NCBI GenBank assembly: GCA_020746105.1
Contig: CM036626.1
Span: 19,395,001-19,459,000 of the forward strand
Reading direction: 5' to 3'
Source of the DNA: Trogon surrucura
Lineage: Eukaryota; Chordata; Aves; Trogoniformes; Trogonidae
DNA: 64,000 nt
The notes under the pieces were generated by a model. That model had not been told where the DNA came from. It did not search any database and saw only the letters and a program-made list of their open reading frames with translations. Positions 38,678 to 49,800 of the stretch are shown here, piece by piece. Each line of letters opens with the position of its first letter. Positions within the stretch are counted from its first letter, which is position 1. The position numbers and the translations under genes were made by a program.

Positions 38678-40703
38678 TTTGTAATACATTTCCAGTTACC
38701 TACAAGGAAGAGCAGTAATCACTGTGGACATGACAGCAGGTAACAAATGCAGTGGTATAAAGATTTCAGATTCCAGGTGACAGTGACTTAAGAATTACAG
38801 TGAAAGATACATTTTAAACCGTATGTGAGCTGACCTAGAAGGTGATGAATGTCTAAATACAAGGACTAAGCGCCCTGAATTATGAGATTCCCAAACTCTT
38901 TCAGCTCAAACCCCATCTACAAAGGAAACAGTAAAACTGAAAAAAGAAAAATAAAAATTCCCTGACTCTCTACTCCACTCCACACATAAAACCCTACTGT
39001 GTAGTGCAAGCTTATTTATTTAAATGAATCTGTGGGTTGTTTCAGGTGGGATACGAGTAAATAAACCAAGTACTTCTCTAATGCATGTTAGGGAAGAACA
39101 ATATTTTGCAATTTCCCTCCTACAGGCTTTGTGTTCTACGAAGAGAAATAAAAAAGTACTTCATCCCCTTCAGCAGCCTTGAAAGCTCTTGCTTATTCAT
39201 ACCTCCTTACAATAGAGGACAGATAATCATTCCGAAAGAGGAAAGCAACATTCAAACGCTGCGGAGAGAATATGCAGTGAGATGGATTCCGTGTGAACAA
39301 TAATAAAAAAAAGATATGAGGAAGCAGCAGTTCATTCCTTTGGAGACTCATCTTCTTAATGCACTATTTCCACAGGATCTTCTAATTGCTTCTTGTGGGA
39401 TTGAAGAGTTTTCTCGTTCAACCTCGGCTTAGAAATTTGTTACATTTGTGGTAGGTTGCTCTGCTTTTTCATTTTGTAGGTCTGAAGAATTATTTTCTTA
39501 TCCTTTTTTTTTTGTTTTTCTTTCCCTGAGATATTTTCCCCATCTCTCACATTTGCTGGTTCGTGTTGTTCCTATCAATGAAAGTCCAATTTTATGTGAT
39601 GCTGTGAAGCTGAATCCTCTTTCATTGCCCTGCTTTCTTATATGGCGGGACAGCAGCGAAAGCTGCCAGTTAATCGAATGTGAAGTCCTACATGTGGGCA
39701 GGAGGATGTGCTATTAATTATCCAGCGAGGTGTACCCGCGTGATTAACATGAATTCATTTTCCCTCCTGCACTCCGTTGCTTCTCTGGTTGTGATATCTT
39801 TGTTAGAGCTATGCATAAAGGGAATTAAAAGGGGAAGAAGACATGTTGTGTGAAACCTCGAGTAAAGGACGCAGATGTTGGGGCTAAAAAAGGAGACAAG
39901 ATCACACAGCAATTCCGCTGCTCCTGCTTGTACTGCCCAGATGTTTCTCATCTTTTCAGGTGCAGCTCTTTATTGTCAGCTGCCACATGACAAGTTGCAA
40001 AGTTAAGGCTTAATAAGTAATTAGGGCAGTCTGCCATGAAACAGAGGAAAATGAGGAAAACAATACTCTTCCACCTCTTTTCAGAGAGCTTGGATTTAAC
40101 TGGCTAAAAATGTTCCTCTGTTTTGCGTAGGGCTGAGCAAATCGCGCATCATAAATAATGTATTAACCTAATCTCGTCGCTTTTACTCTGTGAAATGTTC
40201 CTGAGGAGATTTAAGAGTATTTCTGCTGAAAAAGTGCATGAAAGGAAATTAGCAGATATTTTATCTGCATGTGATGATTACATACAAACAGGTAGTACTG
40301 TAAATTAGAAAGTCTGATACTACCTCTCCACATACTATTTGAGAAGCATTTAAGAAATAACTCCGAAGAAAATATTTATGGCTACAATTAGTGTTTTAGG
40401 GATATTTTGTGCCACTGAAGCTCACTCATGAAGTGCTCGAGGAAAGTCATTGTGAAGGACTTGGGCTCAAAATTAATTATTTTTTAATGTGCCAGTTAAA
40501 TCATCGCTATCAGTTGATTTGTTATAATTAACAGTCATAGCTTTCTGGGATAGACAATATCATCCCAAGTAAACAGAGGCCATATATCTATACCTAGATA
40601 TTGAACTGCTCTAAGACAAATTGCCTACGTTTAACTAAAACGTGCCTCAGGATTACATCAAATCTTTATTTCCCCTGATGCAATTCTGTTATTTCCCTTG
40701 CAG

Positions 40704-40748
40704 GTCTCTGTGCAGAGGGTTCAACCAGCAGGAAAAACAACCACTGAG
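40704..40748 (+). other. Possible 45-nt microexon
   Basis: A pyrimidine-rich stretch ending TTATTTCCCTTGCAG precedes the interval, and ACTGAG/GTAATG follows, giving a plausible acceptor and donor. The 45 bases are exactly fifteen codons, open in the frame starting at the first base (VSVQRVQPAGKTTTE), so inclusion would keep a reading frame. I do not recognise the peptide. Such arrangements arise by chance in 64 kb, so this is only a candidate. Confidence 0.15.
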
Positions 40749-42269
40749 GTAATGCAGGAAGATACAAAATGAAAAGTGTGTCCAGATCTCTGCTGGAAAA
40801 GAAATTGCACTTCTGGTAAGCAGCAGAGATCAAAAAAGGCAGAAAGAGCCTGACTGCCCATCAATCTATTAAGGGCAACGAGAGTCAATGGAGGATCAAT
40901 ATGTTTTGGGTAAGGCCTGGAAAGAGACCTCTAAATGTGCATAATTAGCCATTCTTGAAAGTATCAAAATAGTTCAGGGTAAAACATTCTTGCATATGTG
41001 AAAACACATGAGAATACAGCCACCCACACAAAATCCAGAGTGACCACCATGTGTGAGAGCAACTACAAAAGCCAGAAGAATGACAACTAAATCCTAGAAT
41101 ATATTCTATCACTCATTCATGCTTTGGACTTGTCAGAGCATGAATTAAAGCTTTCATGTGAATGCTTGAAAACCCGTCGGTCTGGCCTTTGAGATCACAG
41201 ATGTTTTTCGAGGTGAACAACAGCAGCAGAAATTCGTTCTGCTTGTATCCAAGCGTAGGAAAGGCAAGGATCCAACCAAAGCAAGTTTTTACTGTTGTTT
41301 CCTTTCTAAAGTAGTATCACGAGATCTTTTGCTGCCAGGTCCTTTGTGAAGATCGGGATGCACACGTCTGGGGTATGGCGGGTTCGGTGCGCTGTAAGTA
41401 AGGTCTTGCAGTAAGTGTTTGGAGGCTCTCACCAAGAGAAGCTCTATGTTTCGCAGTTAATGAAACTCAGAAGACAAAACCCTCTTGCTCTAAGAAGTGT
41501 TACTAAAACTTCCTTCATGTCAAGCAAAATACCAGACTTTAAAAAAATGTGGCGGTCTATTTATTACCCTCTTGGCATCATTTCATAAGCCTCAGGAACT
41601 CTAAACGAAGCTTTGTGGGTGCATTGTTCACAAATGTTTGCACCTCTGGTTGCAAACACTCCAAACACACCAACACAAAGAGCAGCTATTGTTCGTTCAT
41701 AGCAAATAAGCTTTTACTTTGCGATTAATCCGCAAACAGATTTATTCTCTGCATAGTTAGCAAACCTCAGCAGTGCTTTTTCTTTTCAGCCAGGCTAGAA
41801 TTTCTGTTTTAATGACTGATGAAACTAAATTATATGATTAGTTTTCCTTCTTTTTACTTACTTGTGACATAAGACTGGTATTTGAGAATTATCATTATTG
41901 GAAGTCTCTGGTGGTTTTAATGCAAAAACCCAGAAAATGCAACAAACTGAAAGACACAAAATACATCTTCACCTCCCTGAGGATGAGATTGTGCATATAT
42001 TCTGCTATAATGTACATAACATCTATATAACACTGGGCATATGTTTTTACTGTCTGCTACAGGATGCTCAAACTCTCAGCCTATTTATTAAAGATCCATT
42101 TTTGTGATATCATTGATCTGCCAAACACTGGAACTGTCATCCTTGCTCAGGAGTAGCTGCAGAAGCAGCTGAAATACAATCCTTTCTTCTATATTTCCCT
42201 GTGGATTAAGCTCTCCGTGTACCCATAATAGACTCTCTCTTTGTGAAGATTCTATGCCACTGGTATCAG

Positions 42270-42290
42270 ACCAAAAAAAAAAAAAATAAT
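42270..42290. repeat. Short A-rich tract
   Basis: A run of A followed by AATAATAATG just upstream of the decayed LINE. It is on the 5' side of that LINE, so it is not its tail. Confidence 0.6.
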
Positions 42291-42318
42291 AATGAGGTAA
42301 TATATTTTTAAAATGTTG

Positions 42319-43070
42319 AGGAATTACAGGCCAATCACTCCTTACTCTGTGCCCAGAAAGATACCAGAATAAATAGTCAGACAATATATTTAAGAGCTCA
42401 GAAGATAAACGATAAGAAAAGACTCAGCATGGACGTTTTGAGACCAAATCATAACAAACTAACCTAATGGCTTTTGGTGATAAGGTGGATAGGGAAGAAG
42501 GAGAGGGAGGATGTCTGCAGGAGAGGAGCTCTGGTGGGAGACAGTTGAAGCTTCATTGACGAAGAAAAGCAAACAGGATAAATGAACAGGAATAGCATGT
42601 TTTGAATGTAAAGAACTGATTGAAGACGACTCATCGGTAAGACCACAGCTGGAGTACCCTGGCCTGCCTTGGAACCTGCATTTCTAAAAAATTATGCGTC
42701 AGTTTAAGGGAATTCTGAGGAGACCATGCTGGATAGTCAGAAGTGCAGGAAACATGAAGTGTGAGGGAAATCTGAAATAGCTGAGTGTGGTTAGCCTGGA
42801 GAAGGCTGGTAAGAGAAGCAAAATGTCTTCACAGGAGCGAAAGGTTGTTCGTGGCATTAGCTCTAGTTCTTTCCTCTGTGAGAGGAAGGCTGTGAAGTGT
42901 GCTCCTCGCCATCAGGGAGGAGACAGTATAATTCCCACGATTAAGTTGCAAGGGAAATTTTTAGGGAAAAAAAAATCCAGCCTAGACAAGCTAGACAGGT
43001 AGTGGAAAAAATAATTCTGTGGAACTTCCATCAGTGGGAGGATAGGTAAAACAGACACCTGTCAGACACG
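42319..43070 (+). mobile_element. Decayed CR1/L3-type LINE fragment
   Basis: Translated pieces recover reverse transcriptase landmarks in the correct order. At 42320-42370 AATTACAGGCCAATC reads NYRPITPYSVPRKIPE and then a stop, matching the LINE motif NYRPISL..VPGKI.E. At about 42437-42485 the CAAATCATAACAAACTAACC stretch corresponds to the C-L-T-N-L-I-x-F-x-D-K-V block. At 42643-42660 ACCACAGCTGGAGTACCC reads PQLEYP, equivalent to RPHLEYC. At 42789-42815 GTTAGCCTGGAGAAGGCT reads VSLEKA, equivalent to FSLEKRR. Many frameshifts, stops and deletions separate them. It is an ancient relative of the intact CR1 copies, not one of them. The last part may extend to about 43070. Confidence 0.7.
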
Positions 43071-46000
43071 ACTTGCGTCTTGTTTATGCTACGATGAGAT
43101 AAAAATGATGGAGTGGGTGACTTTGAAAAAACCCTTCTTGCCTTATCCCTACTTTATGTGACTCTTATTTTTGGCCAGACATCCAGCTTAAGGCTGGAAT
43201 TAATAAGGTTATTTGGCTTCAAACATTTTATCTAAGATTTTTTGTGTCCCACTACAAACCATTTCAGTTGGCAAAAAATTGATAGCTTTTTTAGCAGACT
43301 GTGGCACATTATGAAGTTTCAAACACAACTAGGAAGAGCCTCCCTGGCTTTTCTTTCACTCCTTTATCCGATGACCCCCAGCATGAAATCACCACTGATG
43401 CCTTTGCAATCGCACTTCAGTTTCCCAGCATTTGTGACAGTTCCTCCGTGATGGCTACAGCCTCTTCAGGAATCCTCTTGTAAAATGTATTTCCTCTTTT
43501 TTTTTTTGTTCCAAATACTATATCTTTTTCAAACACTTTTCATGGTGATTGTAGTTGAGCTGCTACTGTTTTTTCAAATGTCTTTCTTCACTCAGGACCT
43601 GTTCTAGTTAATGCACCATACACCCCTGAGTTAAATTAAGTCAAAATACAGCAAGCCCAAAAGTTTTCAGATGCTTGTGTGAATTCTCTTGAAGTTCTGC
43701 ACAGTTTGCCTACATATTGCTCACAGAACATGTACTAAGAATGGTGACTGATGGAAATACGTCGGTAGGCTTTGACGCGTGGGAGCTGAGTGAAATTCCA
43801 TGAGACGGAGGAAATCTAACAATTTTCGAGTTGTTTCAATTCTGATTTCTTTTTCAATTTTAAAAGCCATGGAAATTCACTTGTTGAGTGATACAATCTC
43901 TTCTTCCTCCTATTTGCAGCTCGTTCCCTGCATTTGCATCCAGCTTCACTGTGGAACCTACCAGCTGGGCCTACCTTCCATCCTTAGTTCTTGATACCAA
44001 CAGTGATCAAAAAATAATTTTCAGGAGGTTTGTTGCAATGTTCCTTCTCTTTTTCTTTTTTTTTTTTATGCACCAAACTTGAGATAGAAATTCAAGAGAC
44101 TTCATGTTTATTTTTAGTTATAAGAATCAAAGTCCCAGGAAAAAATCAACCTCAGTTAAAGATACTTATCTTAATTTTCTGATCCCAGTTCTTGGGTTTT
44201 TTTGAGAGCAATGAAGGCTCAGGTATCATCTGGTTCTGTGGACTTATCTCTGAGTGCAAACATCTGTAAATTGGGAGCTAAAGGTTTCTTTAAATTAGAT
44301 GCTCAGTAGCCAATAGGTACTTGCTGTAATCGTTCATGAAGTCCTGTTATCATAAGATAAATACACAGAGGCAACTTTTTATGTTTCACTTTGTTGAATT
44401 CATTTTATGAGATCTTCAGGCTTAGTGGTGCTTCATTGCTTTTTGTGTTTGATGGGGTTTTTTTTAAGATTATGTTTTCATCCAATTGTCCTTCTATATG
44501 CTTTCAGCAAAAACAACTAAGGATGCTTTGTACCTAACCCTTTCATACAATGTGATTGAAAAGTTCAGCCAAATATGCTCAGTGCATTTTTTTCCGCCTG
44601 TCATCCTTCACGAATTTACTTCTTTCCATTCCACCTAAAAATATTGTTTTGTTTAAGGAGAAAAAAAAAAACCCACCAAACCTATCCTTGTGACAATTTG
44701 CATAATATGTTAATGCCGATATGCATCTAGACATCTGGATGGCATTTTAATATCTCATTCCCATTCAAACAACTAGAAACCACACAGATGGTAGGGACAA
44801 TTTTAAGAGCATTGTTGTAAACAAATAAGGCAGCCAGGAAATCAAACATGCTTGAAGATGGGCTTTAGAGCCTCTGCTGCTTTCCGTGTGAGAATATGCA
44901 TATGACATGTTTTGACTGCGAGAGAGAGCAGCCTTCTTCAGCTTCAGATAAACTAAGAGGTAAAAGCAGAATTTGTAATTGAGATTGGGGATCATTTTAC
45001 GGGAAACTCCTTACTTTTCCCAGCATAGCTGGCACTATGTGTGAATTCTCAGCCCTTGTGAGACTGAGTTATTTGAGGCTCGAGATGCTGCTGGGCAGAC
45101 TATGTGTTTTATTTTATCTTATTTTCAATTAGCAATAGAAATATGAAAAATCCTGATCGCTTCGGGAAGAATACATGTAAATTCTGTTTTCATGCTTTAC
45201 ATAATAATGTACTTTCTAGTAGTTATTTGCTCCTGTTGTTAAAAATTCATCTACATGAAGTTGTGTAGGACTCGGTAATCCCCTGCAGTCCTCTTTAATC
45301 TGCTTCTTGTTTGTACCTCTTTATAGGTATATAATCTTTCTGAACTAGACCAACTACTGCAAGTGCTGATGGTTTTGGATGTCTGCTCAACGTGCTTATG
45401 TAAGAGCTATGCAACAGCCTTTTCTGTAGGTGGAGCTGCCGTCTCAGCAGATGCTCCAAATTAGTGTTATCTCTCTGGGTTGCATTAAAATTACTCCCTC
45501 CTGTCTTTAACAAATAACATCAGGAACTGAGTCTTTTTTCCCTTCACTATAGCTGCTCTTGGACGTCACAATTAATGTCACTGACCTTATAGGAGTTTGT
45601 AGGGATTCAGCTGCACTCGGTGAGGTATAAGACACCAGGCTCCAGGACTCTTCCTTCATCTCCTGTGACACAGGTAAAAAGTTACCTTTTAAATTCTACC
45701 CCTTCTCTATGTAATAATAAGTAAATGAAAATACGACAAAAGCTACTGAATTTTACATTACATTACATTACCAGACTAGGTATCTAAGGCTCTACTAATA
45801 ACCCAAGGTAGAGAATAGCAGTGAGCTATTTGGAAAACCAATTAAAAATTTGTGCCCAATTCAGACGAGCTCACTGAAGACCACAGACTCTCTTGAATTC
45901 AAGAGAATGTGATTAGAAGCTCATTGATAGTTGGTGGGGAACCGCCTCAGAAAAAAACATTTATGAAGGGGTTTTGTGGAAACATACTTCCTAAAATATT

Positions 46001-46271
46001 TCTACTTTCCTTCTCCTTTCAAAATCGTGGAACTGCACATGGTAAATGCTGAGAAGGGACTAGAAGACAACTTAGAGAAATAAAAGCTAATGGAAATTCA
46101 ACACACAAAAAAGAGCCTTAAAGTCATCTTTCAAACCTAGGAATGAAAAGAATACAGCAGCATGAAATAACCCAACAGAAGCCTTTGAGAGTGAACACTG
46201 ACTAAATCAAATTTCCTTCATGATTGAGACCTGCTGCCAGGTTGACGACCATTCGCGTTAACCCGTGGGTC
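43071..46271. other. Unique noncoding DNA, no gene seen
   Basis: Open frames up to about 75 codons without signatures. T-rich tracts lie near 43497-43508 and 44045-44062. A pentanucleotide repeat is listed separately. No RNA gene or transposon body recognised. Confidence 0.55.
45751..45772. repeat. (TTACA)n short tandem repeat
   Basis: About four perfect units of TTACA/ACATT. Confidence 0.8.
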
Positions 46272-46868
46272 ATGGCATCCTGGGGTGTATTAGAAGGGGG
46301 TGGTTAGTAGGTCAAGAGAGGTTCTCCTGCCCCTCTACTCTGCCCTGGTGAGACCCCATCTGGAATATTGTGTCCAGTTCTGGGCCCCTCAGTTCAAGAG
46401 AGACAGGGAACTGCTGGAGAGAGTCCAGCACAGGGCAACTGGGATGATGAAGGGAGTGGAGCATCTCCCTTATGAGAAAAGACTGAGGGAGCTGGGGCTC
46501 TTTAGTTTGGAGAAGAGGAGGCTGAGGGGAGACCTCATTAATGTTTACAAATATATCAAGGGTGAGTGTCACGAGGATGGAGCCAGGCTCTTCTCGGTGA
46601 CAACCACTGATAGGACAAGGGGTGATGGGCTGAAACTGGAACATAAGAGGTTCCGCTTAAACTCGAGAAGAAACTTCTTCTCAGTGAGGGTGACGGAGCC
46701 CTGGCACAGGCTGCCCAGGGAGGTTGTGGAGTCTCCTTCTCTGGAGACATTCAAGACCCACCTGGACACATTCCTATGTAGCACTATCGAGGCGTTCCTG
46801 CTCTGGCAGGATGATCTTTGAAGGTCCCTTCCAATCCCTGATATTTTGTGGTTCTGTGATTCTGTGAT
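46272..46868 (+). mobile_element. CR1 retrotransposon, 5'-truncated (copy 3)
   Basis: The match begins at CATGGCATCCTGGGGTGTAT and ends at the tail variant TTTTGTGGTTCTGTGATTCT. It is collinear with copies 1 and 2. Compared with copy 2 it lacks a few bases at the 5' side and about 15 bases before GATGATCTTTGAAGGTCCC. The tail uses TTCTGTGA units in place of TTCTATGA, so it may be a different sublineage or a slightly older copy. The open frame is intact. Confidence 0.95.
46300..46821 (+). pseudogene. CR1 ORF2 C-terminal fragment (copy 3)
   Basis: About 173 codons of the CR1 reverse transcriptase C-terminal region ([69 protein letters not shown]). Where copies 1 and 2 stop after FLCSII or FLCGIV, this copy reads on through [13 protein letters not shown] because the stop codon is changed, a small read-through into 3' untranslated sequence. 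It lacks catalytic domains. Confidence 0.9.
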
Positions 46869-49800
46869 GCTCACTACTCATCTTCTTTCCCAGAGAAGTT
46901 CCTCTCAGGCACCATATCTTGCACTTTTCTTTAAAAACCCCTCTGCACCCATTGGGTTGCCCCAGCCAAACCATGAGCCAGGTAGGTGTAGTGGGTTGAA
47001 GATTGTCACTGTGACTGGGGTCAGGAGTTCTTGGCAGCTGAACTGGAGGAGGCAGGAGTAAGAATCCAGGATCCAGGCTGAGAAGTCTTCTGCAGCCTAA
47101 TGCAGCTATGAAAACTTCATGTGCCAGATTTTAAGATTCCCCTGCAGAAAAAAAAGAAAAAAAAAAAGTAAATCTTTAATCCTAAGCATGCTTACTTTGA
47201 CAAATTTAGTTAGTGTCTGGCAGAAAAGGGAGGATAAAAATAGTCATTTAATTTTTCGTCTGCAAATTGTAAGATTGCAAACAGCATTTTCTCTCAGAGA
47301 TGATTCTTGACTTTGTTCACACAGCTGGATTTTTGTGATGTCTGCTACATGCTTAAAGGAAATCACGATCTAATTGTTCATACTTCAAGCCTGTTGATGA
47401 TGGAGCTATTGTGGCAACTAGAATGGGTGGAAAAAACATTAAAAACAAACGGTGCAAGTGCCTCCCTGTATCACAGAGTGCTGGAAAGCAGGAACATTAT
47501 TAAATTACAGCAGAAATAGCCACAGAACAAGAGACAGATGCTTTTAAAGCACAGATTTCTTCTTTGTTCTGACACAGATACATTCTCTGCCCAGGCTTGG
47601 TGGAGCTGGAGACAACTCGAGCAACAGGAGTTCCTGGTGGAGAGGTCTTGATCAGTGCCAAGAAGCTTCAGGACATGCCTCCACCTTTCCTTCTCTGTGA
47701 ATTCCAATTTCCACCTACTCTGGTTTTACAGCAGCGTGCATTAGTGAGGCAGGTCAGAGAATCCAAAGTTATTTTTGTAAGTCCATCGTTTTTCCAAATA
47801 TCAGCTTTCCTGCATCTCAGAAAAAAACCCCAAAACACAACACAAATAACCTCAAACCCAACAAATAGACATTTTTATAGGATTGCAAGAGTTTCTGGTG
47901 AAAGATTTTCATAAAATATGTATGAATTCATTGTACATACGTGGTAAAAAAAAAAAAAAGAACAGATATATTATAGAAGATCGTATTTTTTGTGTCATCT
48001 TTGGTGAGAAAATATAGATCAATCGATTCTAAACTCTTGTTTTGCTGGTAGAGAAACAGCACAAAAAGCACTGAGGTAACTGATGTTGACACCACAGGAA
48101 GAGTTATTATCTAATGAGTTTTGCTCTACTCGTATCTGTAACTTAGACAATTCCATATTGAAAGAAATTCACTTTGTTGCCTACTATTCTTCATCGACTT
48201 ATGAAGAACAGAAAAGGTGTTCCAAGACACTCATTTAAACCGTAGAAACACTGAAGCATTTCAGCTGAAAATTTATAAGAACTTTTATATACAATTACAG
48301 TGTTTTCTTCCTTAAACCTGTTTCTAGAAAGAATCCTTTTTTTTTTTTAATTGAAATTTCTCAAAGTCAGTCTAGTTGACAATTCAGGCTGCGTGATTAA
48401 ATTTGAGGATTTGAAAGCAACTGAAAATAGAGTACTAAACCAGCTAGTATTGATCTGCACTATGAGTCTAATCCCCACTGTTTCAATAGGTGGAGAAGAG
48501 GAATTAGAATGCCTGAAGATGACTTAAATCTGTTATTAATTTGTGCAGCCCCAGTTATGTAACTGAAGATCAGCTGGTAAATGCAGGGATCATGATAGCC
48601 AATCCTTTAAAGAGTTTATTTTTTAAACTATTATGAGGAAGCTGGATTTCTTCTATAAAGAAGCTGTCATTGCAGGTATGTACAGAACAGCATTAGATGG
48701 AGCTATTAAAGTTTCTATCAGTGTTGTGAAGGTGATTGCAAAAGCTACATTATTAAAAGAAAATAAAAGCGTAATTAAAAGGGAAGGGGCTCCTTTCAAG
48801 TTGCTCCAGGCTTTAGCTATTTACCTTAATCAATTACAAAAAAAAAGAGGTGGGATTGTCTTCTCCATTTGCATGCCTAGAATAGCTCTTTTGGAATTGC
48901 TCCAATACTTTGTGTAATTTTAGACTTAGGACAGCTGCTCACTCTAGTCACGCTAATACAATTTTACAAAAAAAAACAAAAAACACATCACTCTGTGTGC
49001 AGAACTAGATGGGGGCAAAGAAGTATCAAAATGCTTGATTTAGCTCACTGCCTTGCAGCAAAGCTCCCCTTGCTCTCAGAAATACTGGGGTGAAGACGCC
49101 ACAGAAAGCCTTTGAGAGTAGCAAAGCGCCAAGGGGAAAAATTGGAAATCAAAGGGAAGAGATGTGCTTTCCCTGATGGGATTTAATTGTGCTGTTGAAT
49201 CTCTCTCTCCAGGATCCCATCTCCCAGCCTTCCTGAAGCAAATGACAGACAAAAACAGTCTATGGTGCGACACCACAGCAGCAATCACATGCGGAGTCCT
49301 AAGGACAGGGTTATTTAAACTCCAGATCAGGTTTATCTGGGAAATGGCATTTGTGGAAAAGTCATCCTTATGATCCTCCCTCCCACCAGCCAGTCTTCTG
49401 CTTGGTCTTCAGACCCACGTGTAGGTACGTCTGCCATGGAGCAGCCACCTGCAATACAGTCACAGATCAAGCCATTTCCAAGGTTTCTCATTTAGACACT
49501 GACAAATGTTTCTGTATTTAATGCTGTTTTGACTGGGATGTACTCTACAGGGCTTCTGTGTAGCTCTTAGTCCTCCCTGCAAACAGCTGGGGAAGCAGAG
49601 GTTTCTGTAGCATATCCTAGCTCCGTAAAAAGCAAATTGCACACATGGCCATGGAGTCAGGGTGGTTTCCAAGTCACCCCTTCAATTCAGGGTCAGCTCT
49701 GGTGCAACCAGACTCATCTCACCTGTGCACGGAACCTGCCTGTATCTCTCTCTTTATTTTTTTCTTTTTGTCTTTAAAAGCCAAAGACAACAACACTTCG

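Larger units (their letters stand above)
38678..42318. other. Unique noncoding DNA with conserved-looking segments
   Basis: No gene recognised. The part 39640-40200 keeps CpGs and homeodomain-type cores (TATTAATTATCC near 39711, GTGATTAACATG near 39740, ATGCATAAA near 39811), a texture typical of vertebrate noncoding enhancers. A splice-flanked 45-nt interval at 40704-40748 is listed separately. The rest is ordinary AT-rich DNA. Confidence 0.45.
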
